From Flavobacteriaceae bacterium (lineage in GTDB: Bacteria; Bacteroidota; Bacteroidia; Flavobacteriales; Flavobacteriaceae): DNA of 37,865 nt. The notes under the pieces were generated by a model, which saw only the letters and a list, made by a program, of their open reading frames with translations, did not search any database and had not been told where the DNA came from. The stretch lies in the NCBI GenBank assembly GCA_947378465.1, contig CANCJZ010000004.1, forward strand, positions 1-37,865, written 5' to 3'. Numbering within the stretch: the stretch's first letter is position 1; each line of letters opens with the position of its first letter. Below, piece after piece: positions 1 to 9,331 of this stretch. The position numbers and the translations under genes were made by a program.

Positions 1-588
1 AACAGCAATTCCATTGGTAATCCAAAAGCTTTTGCTTGTTTTTCTGGAAATGACTTCTATTGAAAACAGTATTCCCGCTATAGGGCTTCCAAACAAAGCG
101 GTGATTCCTGCCGAAACTCCTGCACAAATCAATTCTTCTTTGTATTTTCTATAGAAATTGGCTTTTTGTTGCATTACAGATCCTATTGTAGCGGAGGCCA
201 CTACGGTTGAAACTTCTATTCCTGTGGAACCTCCAAAGATTACCGTAAAGAATCCGTTGATAAAATGGGAAGGAATTTTGTAAAGCGGTAAGTTTTTTGA
301 CGAATGTGCTGTCACTTCCAATATTTCTTTAATGCCTTTGTTTTCTTTATTTTTAAAAAGAGATACTCGCAATAGGTATATCAAACTTAATCCAATAAAA
401 GGAAATAAAAAATAATACAAATGAAATCCAATGGCTTCTTTATACAATACCGCTTCATAATATTCGGTTATTCGCTTTAATGAAATTGCTAAAAAAGAGG
501 CTAGTAGTCCAATTATTATCGATACTACCATTAATTTTCGAAAGGCAATATAAGGATAGTACTTTTTAATATTTACAAAACTTAGCAT
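1..588 (-). CDS. ClC-family voltage-gated chloride channel protein (partial, C-terminus outside window)
   Basis: Minus-strand translation from ATG at 588: MLSFVNIKKYYPYIAFRKLMVVSIIIGLLASFLAISLKRITEYYEAV...HFINGFFTVIFGGSTGIEVSTVVASATIGSVMQQKANFYRKYKEELICAGVSAGITALFGSPIAGILFSIEV; GSTGIE and GxPIAG motifs typical of ClC. Open to window edge. Confidence 0.88.
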   Translation of the reverse strand, partial: MLSFVNIKKYYPYIAFRKLMVVSIIIGLLASFLAISLKRITEYYEAVLYKEAIGFHLYYFLFPFIGLSLIYLLRVSLFKNKENKGIKEILEVTAHSSKNLPLYKIPSHFINGFFTVIFGGSTGIEVSTVVASATIGSVMQQKANFYRKYKEELICAGVSAGITALFGSPIAGILFSIEVISRKTSKSFWITNGIAV

Positions 589-727
589 AGGGGAGTGGAT
601 TGGTTAAACAAAAATAACGAATGCGATTCCGTATTGACCAGGTTGAGTAAGAATTTAATATTTATTTGTGAGAATTGGAATTTCGTTTATGAGCACAACA
701 TTTTAAAACTTCTTTCGTTTATTTTAA

Positions 728-1147
728 ATGAAAACAATTAAATACTTCCTAATATTTGGTTTTACTGTACTGATTGCTTCTTGTAAAAGTCACGAATGTT
801 ATAATAACAATATCATTTTTGCTAAATATGGTCCTCAATCCAAAAAGTATAAAGATGAATTAGCCACTGAAATCAAACTCCTGAAAGCAGAAGAACTTTC
901 GTATTATTTATTAGGCTATAAAAAAAGCAATGATAAAGAATATATTCAAATCTCAGTTCAAGCGCCTAACCTATGTGCTAAGAGTAACCTGATAGTAGAA
1001 CAATGGGATGATGTATTAGAAGGAATTAAACAAAATAAAGGACAAGGTTATATTGGAGCAGAATTGGTTGGTTTAAAATTTGAATTCATAGAAACCCCTG
1101 ACGGGGTTCAATTGAAATATAAAAGTGTAGAAAGTATTGTTGATTGA
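728..1147 (+). CDS. putative lipoprotein, unknown function
   Basis: 139 aa ORF with signal peptide and lipobox-like LIASC; no recognisable domain. Confidence 0.7.
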   Translation: MKTIKYFLIFGFTVLIASCKSHECYNNNIIFAKYGPQSKKYKDELATEIKLLKAEELSYYLLGYKKSNDKEYIQISVQAPNLCAKSNLIVEQWDDVLEGIKQNKGQGYIGAELVGLKFEFIETPDGVQLKYKSVESIVD

Positions 1148-1193
1148 ATTTAAGGCAAAAGGATAGATATTGTGAAATAATGATGAACAAAAA

Positions 1194-1225
1194 AACCTGA
1201 CAAGTATTAAAATACTCGTCAGGTT
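1194..1225. terminator. hairpin between convergent genes, likely bidirectional terminator
   Basis: aacctgac-a-agtatt-aa-aatact-c-gtcaggtt, near-perfect stem with A-rich 5' flank. Confidence 0.65.
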
Positions 1226-1293
1226 TGTAGTTTTATAAAACAGTAAAGATTAAGTAAAGATACAATCTTGCTCTTTCCTCTTTCTTCTAAAAT

Positions 1294-2448
1294 CTATTTT
1301 AAAAGTTCCGCAATTTTAGCTTTTAATTCGTCGCCTCTTAAATCTTTAGCAACAATTTTACCAGTAGCATCTAATAAGAAGGTGGTTGGAACTTGTTCCA
1401 CACCGTATTGTTTTGCAATAGGCTCATTCCACTCTTGTAAGTGAGAAATTTGAGTCCAAGTGATATTGTCTTTTGCAATCGCTTCTTTCCATTTGTTCAT
1501 GTCTTTGTCCAAAGATACTCCTACAATATTCAAACCTTTAGCGTGAAATTCTTTATAGATAGCAACAACGTTTGGATTTTCTTTACGACATGGTCCACAC
1601 CAAGAAGCCCAAAAATCAATTACAGTAACTTTACCCATTGCTTGTTTTAATGACATATCAATTCCTTGTGGAGTTTTAGCACTAAAATCAGGAGCTACTT
1701 GACCTACTGTTGGAGGGGTTGTTGCTTTAGGAGCTTTTAATAATTTTTCCATTTGCCCGATTTGTTCTTTAATTTTTTTACCCATTTTAGAGTTTTTTAA
1801 AGATTCTTCAAGACTGTTGTACGTTTTCTTTGTTTTTTCAAGATTGAAATCTGGTGAACGGAATGATTCTCCTAAGATTAATAATGAAATAAATGCTTTT
1901 GGATGATTATCCGCATATTTTTCAAAGTAATCTTTCATTTCTTTTTGAAAAACATTGTTTTCTTTCATTAATTTGTTGATAGTAACGGTGTCTTTCTTTT
2001 GTTGAGCATCGTTATACACTTGCATATTCTTTTGTTGGAAAGCCATCATTTTCTTTTGAATTCCCATTGTTGTTTTTCTGAAATGTTGGAACTCATCATT
2101 GTTATAAGTACCCGAAATTTTAGAATTTGAGATAGTATCTTTATTTACTTCTACTTTAATTTCATCATTTTCTACAATTACTGGGAAACCACCATTGTAA
2201 TCCGGTAATAAAATACTGTAAATTGCAGGCTCTTCAATTTTACCTTTGAATTCAAATTTTCCGTCTTTAACTTTAACTGTATCAAGAGCAATTACTCCCA
2301 TACCGTTATCATTTTGTTTTTGAAGAATAACATTTTTACCGTTTTCAATCCCTTTTGCAGTACCAGTAATAAGGAATTCTCCTTTTTTAACTTTGCTACA
2401 AGAAGCCAAAACGATTAATAATGATGCTAATACTACTATTTTTTTCAT
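1294..2448 (-). CDS. TlpA-family thiol:disulfide oxidoreductase lipoprotein with N-terminal DUF4369-like domain
   Basis: Lipobox (IVLASCSK), thioredoxin motif WASWCGPCRKENPNVV, cis-Pro region VEQVPTTFLLD. Confidence 0.9.
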   Translation of the reverse strand: MKKIVVLASLLIVLASCSKVKKGEFLITGTAKGIENGKNVILQKQNDNGMGVIALDTVKVKDGKFEFKGKIEEPAIYSILLPDYNGGFPVIVENDEIKVEVNKDTISNSKISGTYNNDEFQHFRKTTMGIQKKMMAFQQKNMQVYNDAQQKKDTVTINKLMKENNVFQKEMKDYFEKYADNHPKAFISLLILGESFRSPDFNLEKTKKTYNSLEESLKNSKMGKKIKEQIGQMEKLLKAPKATTPPTVGQVAPDFSAKTPQGIDMSLKQAMGKVTVIDFWASWCGPCRKENPNVVAIYKEFHAKGLNIVGVSLDKDMNKWKEAIAKDNITWTQISHLQEWNEPIAKQYGVEQVPTTFLLDATGKIVAKDLRGDELKAKIAELLK

Positions 2449-2471
2449 TGTTGATTAATTAAAATTTTGCG

Positions 2472-2479
2472 CAAAAGTA
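2472..2479 (-). promoter_or_regulatory. candidate Bacteroidota -7 box (TACTTTTG) for the TlpA-like gene
   Basis: Reverse complement of caaaagta matches TAnnTTTG just upstream of the start codon; no convincing -33 TTG seen. Confidence 0.35.
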
Positions 2480-2610
2480 TTAAAAATACTTTTCTTAACC
2501 TCATTTTTATGATATGTTTATTATTTAGTGCTAAGATAATAGAAGAAAGAGGAAAGAAGAAAGATGTTGTGGGAAGAGGATGGAGTATAGAATATAGAGA
2601 ATAGAATATT

Positions 2611-2727
2611 GAACTTCCCTGATTAGTGTTGACCGATTTCTAATAGTTTTTTTTTATATCTTTTCCAACCCTCGCAGGGTTTAAACCCTGCGAGGGTTCG
2701 AGAGGTGAATATTTATCGTGATTATAG
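2611..2727. repeat. dispersed intergenic element, copy 1 (contains 32-bp perfect palindrome)
   Basis: Reverse complement closely matches 12301-12410; the core at 2667-2698, aaccctcgcagggtttaaaccctgcgagggtt, is a perfect palindrome. Confidence 0.85.
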
Positions 2728-2844
2728 CTCTTGATATATGTCTACCGTAATATTATAGATGTTAGAGGAAAGAAGAAAGCAGTAAAGCTTCAACTGGTAA
2801 AAACATTTGTATCATAATAATAATAATACCTATTCAAAAAAACA

Positions 2845-2904
2845 ACTCCAATATTGATTCAATACAAATGGTACAAAACCAAACTATTAAATCAATATTG
2901 GAGT
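2845..2904. repeat. inverted repeat, 15-bp perfect arms, 30-nt spacer
   Basis: actccaatattgatt (2845-2859) and aatcaatattggagt (2890-2904). Confidence 0.85.
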
Positions 2905-2948
2905 AGTCTAAACGCAATATCTTTCTTCTTTCTTCTTGCCTCTTTCTT

Positions 2949-4292
2949 CTAAACTCCTAAATAATTGCTAGGAGTAATTACTAGTAATTCATTTTTGATT
3001 GTGTCAGAAACGTCTAATGTATTGATGAAATCGTGAATCGATTCTTGATTGATAACGGTGTTTGTTCGAGTCAAACCTTTTAGCGCTTCATAAGGATTAG
3101 GGTAGCCTTCACGACGAAGGATAGTTTGAATTGCTTCCGCAACTACGGCCCAATTGTTATTCAAGTCTTCGGCAAACTTTGGTTCGTTCAATAACAATTT
3201 GTTCAAACCTTTTAACGTAGATTCAAATCCAATAAGTGTGTGTCCCATTGGAACACCAATATTTCTTAATACGGTACTATCGGTTAAATCACGTTGTAAT
3301 CGTGATAAAGGTAATTTAGCTGCAAGGTGTTCAAAGATGGCGTTGGCAATCCCTAAGTTACCTTCTGAGTTTTCGAAATCAATAGGATTGACTTTATGAG
3401 GCATAGCAGAGGATCCAATTTCACCTGCTTTGATTTTTTGTTTAAAATACTCCATTGATACGTAAGTCCAAATGTCCCTATCCAAATCAATGATGATAGT
3501 ATTGATTCGCTTTAAGGCATCAAAGAAAGCCGCAAAATGATCGTAATGCTCAATTTGTGTTGTTGGAAAGGAATGATGTAATCCAAGAGTATCTTCCACA
3601 AAGCTACTTCCAAATTGTTTCCAATCGATTGAAGGATAAGCAACGTGATGGGCATTGTAATTTCCAGTTGCTCCACCAAATTTAGCGGCAAATGGAATGT
3701 TGAATAACAAACGCATTTGTTCTTCTAAACGCTCCACAAATACCAAGATCTCTTTTCCTAAACGTGTAGGAGAGGCCGGTTGTCCGTGAGTTCGGGCTAA
3801 CATTGGAACATCTTTCCATTCCACAGCCATCGTTTTGAGTTTTTGAATTAATGCTATTAGCGAAGGCATATAGGTTTGCTCAAAAGCTTCTTTGGTTGAA
3901 AGTGGTATAGCCGTATTGTTGATGTCTTGTGAAGTCAAACCAAAATGGATAAACTCTTTGTAGGCTATCAAACCTAATTCTTCAAATTTATTTTTGATAA
4001 AATATTCTACTGCCTTTACATCATGATTGGTCGTTTTTTCAGTTTCTTTAATCCATAGAGCATCTTCAGTAGAGAAGTTGACATAGATGGCGCGTAAAGC
4101 TTCAAACTGATCAGAAGAAATTCCACTAAGCTGTGGCAATGGTACTTCACATAAAGCTATGAAGTATTCAATTTCAACCAAAACTCGGTATTTGATTAAA
4201 GCTTCTTCGGAAAAGAAGGCGGAAAGAGCAGCGGTTTTACTACGGTATCTTCCGTCAATAGGAGAAATAGCATTTAATTCGGTTAGTTGCAT
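2949..4292 (-). CDS. purB: adenylosuccinate lyase
   Basis: Start set at MQLTELNAISPIDGRYRSK (ATG 4290-4292); signature GSSAMPHKVNPIDFENSEGN. Confidence 0.95.
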   Translation of the reverse strand: MQLTELNAISPIDGRYRSKTAALSAFFSEEALIKYRVLVEIEYFIALCEVPLPQLSGISSDQFEALRAIYVNFSTEDALWIKETEKTTNHDVKAVEYFIKNKFEELGLIAYKEFIHFGLTSQDINNTAIPLSTKEAFEQTYMPSLIALIQKLKTMAVEWKDVPMLARTHGQPASPTRLGKEILVFVERLEEQMRLLFNIPFAAKFGGATGNYNAHHVAYPSIDWKQFGSSFVEDTLGLHHSFPTTQIEHYDHFAAFFDALKRINTIIIDLDRDIWTYVSMEYFKQKIKAGEIGSSAMPHKVNPIDFENSEGNLGIANAIFEHLAAKLPLSRLQRDLTDSTVLRNIGVPMGHTLIGFESTLKGLNKLLLNEPKFAEDLNNNWAVVAEAIQTILRREGYPNPYEALKGLTRTNTVINQESIHDFINTLDVSDTIKNELLVITPSNYLGV

Positions 4293-4371
4293 TTTGTGTG
4301 TTGTTTTAAAAAGGCAAAAATAGTTATAAGTTATAAGTTGAGCGTGATAAGTGTAAAGTTTTTTATTTTTT

Positions 4372-5064
4372 TTAAAAACCATTTACAAGCAGTTCTTTCA
4401 AATAGGGAACTCCTTCGGTAGCAGTCTTTTCAATAATTTCCACACTATTGTTCACTTCGTACAAAGTGGCTGGCTTAGGATCAATATAAAATACTGGAAT
4501 GCGTTTAGGAGCATAGTGAAGTAATCCTGCTGCGGGATACACTTGCATTGATGTGCCAACAATCACTAAATAATCTGCTTTTTCGGTAATGGCTATGGCA
4601 TCTTCCATAGCGGGGACTTGTTCGCCAAACCATACTATATGAGGACGTAATTGATTTCCTTGCGGATCACAATCACCTTCGAGTAAGTCCTCTTTCCATT
4701 CCATTACTTCAGTAGGATATGGACTATCGCCTCTTACTTTGAGCAATTCACCGTGTAAATGAAGTACATTGGTACTTCCTGCTCTTTCGTGTAAATCATC
4801 CACATTTTGGGTGATGATATGAACCTCATAATGATCTTCCATTTCGGCTAAAGTCAAGTGTCCTTTGTTAGGGACAACGGTATGCAATTGTCTTCGTCGT
4901 TGATTGTAGAAATCCAATACCAATGCTTTGTTTTCCAACCAACCATCATAGGAGGCAACTTTCATCACATCGTGACCTTCCCATGATCCATCAGCATCTC
5001 TAAAGGTTTTGATGCCACTTTCTGCGGATATTCCAGCTCCTGTTAGTACTACTAATTTTTTCAT
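4372..5064 (-). CDS. Sir2-family NAD-dependent protein deacylase
   Basis: Start set at MKKLVVLTGAGISAESGIKTFRD (ATG 5062-5064); GAGISAESG, TQNVDDLHERAG and VGTSMQVYPAAGL motifs. Confidence 0.93.
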   Translation of the reverse strand: MKKLVVLTGAGISAESGIKTFRDADGSWEGHDVMKVASYDGWLENKALVLDFYNQRRRQLHTVVPNKGHLTLAEMEDHYEVHIITQNVDDLHERAGSTNVLHLHGELLKVRGDSPYPTEVMEWKEDLLEGDCDPQGNQLRPHIVWFGEQVPAMEDAIAITEKADYLVIVGTSMQVYPAAGLLHYAPKRIPVFYIDPKPATLYEVNNSVEIIEKTATEGVPYLKELLVNGF

Positions 5065-5133
5065 CTTTTCAATTTTGATTTTAAAACTACTCTTTTTTAC
5101 TATTTTTGGCAAATAAAATTTTGCCAACCTATT

Positions 5134-5793
5134 ATGATCGATCACGATTTACTCAATTACTTAGAAGGATTTTTAACGGATAATAGAAAAGAACGATTTT
5201 CAAAAATATTAGACAATAGAACCAAACATTTTACCATAGCTATGGAAGATGTTTTTCAATTGCATAATACCAGTGCCGTAATGCGCAGTTGCGAAGTATT
5301 TGGTATTCAAGAATTGAATGTAGTGGAGCAGAAGTTTGGCAAACGTATTGACACTGAAATCGCAATGGGCGCTCAAAAGTGGGTGGATGTCAATCGATTT
5401 AATTCTATTCAAAGTTGTATTGATTCGATGAAGTCTAAAGGTTATCAAATTATTGCTACCACGCCTCATAATGATTCGTGTATGTTGCACGAATTCGATA
5501 TTACTAAACCCAGTGCCATCTTCTTTGGAACGGAACGCGATGGTTTGTCACAAGAAGTCATCGATCAAGCCGATGGTTATTTGAAAATTCCAATGGTAGG
5601 CTTTACCGAGAGTTTGAATATATCCGTTTCCGCAGCCATCATCATTCAAGACATTACTAATAGATTGCGTCAATCAGAAGTAAATTGGAAATTGACTCCT
5701 GAGGAAGTACTTGAAAAACGTTTGGAATGGGCTCGTAATTCAATCAAAGATATTGTTAGGATTGAAGAACGCTATGCACAACTTAATCCATAA
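5134..5793 (+). CDS. trmH: TrmH-family RNA 2'-O-methyltransferase (SpoU class)
   Basis: HNTSAVMRSCEVFGIQ, FFGTERDGLS, MVGFTESLNISVSAAI motifs of the SpoU/TrmH family. Confidence 0.9.
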   Translation: MIDHDLLNYLEGFLTDNRKERFSKILDNRTKHFTIAMEDVFQLHNTSAVMRSCEVFGIQELNVVEQKFGKRIDTEIAMGAQKWVDVNRFNSIQSCIDSMKSKGYQIIATTPHNDSCMLHEFDITKPSAIFFGTERDGLSQEVIDQADGYLKIPMVGFTESLNISVSAAIIIQDITNRLRQSEVNWKLTPEEVLEKRLEWARNSIKDIVRIEERYAQLNP

Positions 5794-8173
5794 GTTTTTC
5801 TAATGAATTCGGATATTTTTGGAGTATTGCTTTAAATACCAAATTCATATTTTCTTCTTTGAAATACGCCTTTTTAAAGAAATTCTTTAATCGGTAATAT
5901 TTCCCTAAATAGCCCATTGAAGAGGGAAAACTCTGCTCTTCATATCGCTTTAATAGTGCTAAACCTTCACCCTTGATTTTGCGATCCTCATTTTCAAGCT
6001 TTAAAATACTTAAATACAAATAGCTCATTTCATAGTCAGGAACTTCTTTATTGATAATGAGCAAACTTTCTATGCAATCTTGCTCGTCAAATTCGGTGTA
6101 TAATTCTTTCAAACAATTTATAGAAAAATCATCATTAAATTGTTGTTCGCGGCTACTGTTTTTTAATAAAAACAAGACTAAATCTACAGCAGTATTCTTT
6201 TCCTTTAAAAAATAAGCCAAAGGCAGTAATTTCTTCAAATCATTATAATACTTTTTCTCCTTCAAAAGGGTTATTGAAGTTTTTAATCGATTGCTTATTT
6301 GTGTAGAATCAGCCATAGCTAGTAAGCTAATATCTATTTTGTCATAACTGTTTGGAGTAGATATCGCCTCCAAATATGAATCGAGATACGCAATCCCTCC
6401 TTTACTTTTATTGATCGTATAGTTTAAATAAATCAAGTTCTCGTTGCTTGGATTGTTCTTTTTGGCCGCCTCCAAATAGGCAATGGAATTTGTTTTCCCA
6501 TTCTCATTCATCAAACTATAGAAATAATCAAAATAATTATCATATTCCTCCTTATTATAATTTAATAATGCCCCGAAAAAATTAACATCCATATCATATT
6601 CTTTGATGGAAATGGTATTGGAAAAACTTACATAATCTATAATTAGTTTATAATAGGTTTCATAATATTCTTCTTTTCTAACTTCACTAACCTTTTTATT
6701 ATTCATCGCTAACGAGAGGATACTATTGTTGAGTAGGGAAGAAGATCCTGGGTAAATTTGTCTTAACTCATTAGTAAGCTCAATCAACTTAAACATTTCG
6801 GCTTCTGTTCTAAGTACTGCTGTATTAGAAATGTATTTGGAATCGTTTAGATACAACGGATTCTGAGTTAAAAAGGCAATATAGGAACTCGCATCTTTGC
6901 AATTATCTCTAGCAGGAACATCCTGAAAATTTCCAAAACTAGACTTAACACTTTCTTTTATAGACTTACCATAATACACTGAAAAAACCATTATTCCATA
7001 AATGGCCTGCAAATCCTCTACAGATAATCCTTTTATTTTATTGTATTCATTTTTGTATCTTAATGTAAGCTCTGTTTCATTGATTATCTCTTTAAATTGT
7101 GCCTCATTCAATAAACTAGTTATATTAGCTAAAATAGAGGCTTTAGTACCTGTAATAGTATACAATTGTTTAAAGGTTTTTATAAATGGAATAGGCTTTA
7201 ACATTCCTTTCATTAAAACGCCTAAATCAGGTTCTCTGCTTAAAGAATATACTCCTATTAATGCTTTTAGTTTATGCAGATCGTTTGCCTTCTTTTCCTT
7301 TTGAAGCAGCTTTTTTAAAGCACTTTCTAAATCTACAACCGTCATTTTTTTATCACTGTCATTATTATAATGCAACAACAGCTGCAACGCACTTTCGGTA
7401 GATGATTTGTTAGATAATTTATCTTCTTCTTCCGTTATTTCAGCAACAGTACTTTTATAGCTATTCGATTTACTGCTGTTAAGTTTGTTTTTTACATTGG
7501 TTAAATGAAATAATGATTTATTGGAAATATATAGCATAAATAACTCCTTCAACATATCGTCAACCGCTACTTCTTCTTCTGTAGATCTAAAATCAGCTTT
7601 ATTTAAAAAGTCCAGCTTTAGTAATGAAAAATAGATTCTATCTTCCTTATCAATAGTGTTTATCTGTAACAAACTATCAATAGTAGCGATAGAACTCCCT
7701 TTCTTTTCCTTGATTTGATTCCAAATGCTCTTATCTCTATAATTCAAGATTGCTCGTAAACGCAATTTAATAGGTAAATAATTACTTGGATAATGTTCTT
7801 GAAATGCCGCTAATTGTTTTTGATAAGCATTGAAATTTTTAGTATAAAAGCTAATCCATAAACGAACAAAATCTTGTTGTTCTTTGTTTAAATTAGAAGT
7901 TGCTAAATGTTCTTCAACTTGCTTACTCCCAATAGTATTATAATCTAATAATGAACTAATAAGTGCTGACTCAAATTTATGATTATTAAAGTAATCATTT
8001 TTCAATAATTCTTTAGCACTGTTGAAGTTTCCCTTCGGCGAACTCAAGCTAATGGCATAGTTCATTGTATAAGAACTCTTCAAACAATCGATATAATAAT
8101 TATCCCAAAAATTGATTTGGCTATTAGAAACAGTAAAGTGTATTAAAAAGAGTAGGAGTAGTGCTTTCTTCAT
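5783..8173 (-). CDS. large secreted helical-repeat (TPR-like) protein, unknown function
   Basis: 796 aa ORF with signal peptide (MKKALLLLFLIHFTVSNSQ), rich in helical repeats; overlaps the trmH 3' end by 11 bp (convergent). Confidence 0.8.
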   Translation of the reverse strand: MKKALLLLFLIHFTVSNSQINFWDNYYIDCLKSSYTMNYAISLSSPKGNFNSAKELLKNDYFNNHKFESALISSLLDYNTIGSKQVEEHLATSNLNKEQQDFVRLWISFYTKNFNAYQKQLAAFQEHYPSNYLPIKLRLRAILNYRDKSIWNQIKEKKGSSIATIDSLLQINTIDKEDRIYFSLLKLDFLNKADFRSTEEEVAVDDMLKELFMLYISNKSLFHLTNVKNKLNSSKSNSYKSTVAEITEEEDKLSNKSSTESALQLLLHYNNDSDKKMTVVDLESALKKLLQKEKKANDLHKLKALIGVYSLSREPDLGVLMKGMLKPIPFIKTFKQLYTITGTKASILANITSLLNEAQFKEIINETELTLRYKNEYNKIKGLSVEDLQAIYGIMVFSVYYGKSIKESVKSSFGNFQDVPARDNCKDASSYIAFLTQNPLYLNDSKYISNTAVLRTEAEMFKLIELTNELRQIYPGSSSLLNNSILSLAMNNKKVSEVRKEEYYETYYKLIIDYVSFSNTISIKEYDMDVNFFGALLNYNKEEYDNYFDYFYSLMNENGKTNSIAYLEAAKKNNPSNENLIYLNYTINKSKGGIAYLDSYLEAISTPNSYDKIDISLLAMADSTQISNRLKTSITLLKEKKYYNDLKKLLPLAYFLKEKNTAVDLVLFLLKNSSREQQFNDDFSINCLKELYTEFDEQDCIESLLIINKEVPDYEMSYLYLSILKLENEDRKIKGEGLALLKRYEEQSFPSSMGYLGKYYRLKNFFKKAYFKEENMNLVFKAILQKYPNSLEKLMD

Positions 8174-8179
8174 AAGCCT

Positions 8180-9322
8180 TTAATCTTTGAAAAATTCCAC
8201 TCCATTTTCACCTAACAATCCCTTTCCTTTTTCAGTAGTTACTTGATACAATCCAAATTGCCACGTATCGCTAATGTCTATTTTCTTGTATTCTTTGATA
8301 CTAAAATATTTAGGTGCAATGGAGGGATAAATGGAATTAAATATGATCATTCCTTTTTTATCCCCTTTTACCAAGGTTAGGTCATCTAAGATAGCATCGT
8401 ATTCACAATTCAAAAAGAAAGTATTCCCTTCTTTTATCAAACCATACAAATGATCTTTCTTCACCTTGTATAAACTTACTCCATGATCATTTCCATATTG
8501 TTCTACTTCTTCATATAAAGGAGTAACTAATTCTTCTTGGTTGTCAAATTGAACCACTCCAACTTTTCCATCCTTTGTAACTATGGCATAATCATTATAA
8601 AAATTAAAATCTACCTTGTCATATTTTGCTCTCAGTTGCTCAAGTTTTTGATTTCTAACATCTGCTCCACCTCCAGAGGAGTCTACAATTCCTATTACGG
8701 AAGCATTGCCTAAATCTGTACCATCAACTTTTATTTTAGTATCGTAAAATTTCTTGTCTACTAAAACACCTTCTGCCACCCATACATGTTTTGGATTCTT
8801 TTGATCGGCTTCATCCCATGAGGAATATATGCTTTGATACTCTACTGGAATTATCAATTTAGACTGGCTGTTGACCAAGCCTTTTAATTCGCCTTTTTCT
8901 ACTACAAAACTTTTGTTGTCTGTCGGAGTAATTTTGTTATATAAACAATTTACAATTTCTTTGTTTGCAGTCCATATTCCAACCTTTCCCTTTTTAAAAA
9001 CCCAATAATAATTAGGGAATTCTTCATTCAAATGGATGGAATCATAAGGATTCATTTCAGGCAATATCACTTTCTGATTTTGATCTACCACAAAATAGTT
9101 CTTATTGTTTTTTACTAAATAGCGAGCAACAAAACTCTTGTTTCTAGTTATGATAAAATCCTTAATATCTTTATAAGTTGTTTTTGCTTTTATCGTTCCT
9201 AAAGTATCGGATAAGCACCAAGTGTTATGGTCTCTATAAGGAATTAACACTTTAGTAGAAGTTTGTGCATACGAAATAGTCGTAACAAGTACGACTATTG
9301 ATAATTTAATTTTATGTAACAT
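8180..9322 (-). CDS. WG-repeat-containing secreted protein
   Basis: Repeated GKVGIWTANKEIV..YNKI, GELKGLVNSQSKLIIPVEYQSI, GKVGVVQFDNQEELVTPLYEEV, HLYGLIKEGNTFFLNCEYDAI units. Confidence 0.85.
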   Translation of the reverse strand: MLHKIKLSIVVLVTTISYAQTSTKVLIPYRDHNTWCLSDTLGTIKAKTTYKDIKDFIITRNKSFVARYLVKNNKNYFVVDQNQKVILPEMNPYDSIHLNEEFPNYYWVFKKGKVGIWTANKEIVNCLYNKITPTDNKSFVVEKGELKGLVNSQSKLIIPVEYQSIYSSWDEADQKNPKHVWVAEGVLVDKKFYDTKIKVDGTDLGNASVIGIVDSSGGGADVRNQKLEQLRAKYDKVDFNFYNDYAIVTKDGKVGVVQFDNQEELVTPLYEEVEQYGNDHGVSLYKVKKDHLYGLIKEGNTFFLNCEYDAILDDLTLVKGDKKGMIIFNSIYPSIAPKYFSIKEYKKIDISDTWQFGLYQVTTEKGKGLLGENGVEFFKD

Positions 9323-9331
9323 AAATTGTTT

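Noticed and set aside
4293-4382. N-terminal extension of purB (MVFKKNKKLYTYHAQ...)
   Set aside because: Adenylosuccinate lyase begins at MQLTELNAISPIDGRY; the upstream part is low-complexity intergenic sequence.
5065-5145. N-terminal extension of the Sir2-family ORF overlapping the trmH start
   Set aside because: Conserved start is MKKLVVLTGAGIS at 5064; upstream codons lie in the divergent promoter region.
5783-5793. 11-bp overlap of convergent trmH and the TPR-like gene as a regulatory antisense feature
   Set aside because: Short 3' overlaps are common in compact genomes and need no special explanation.
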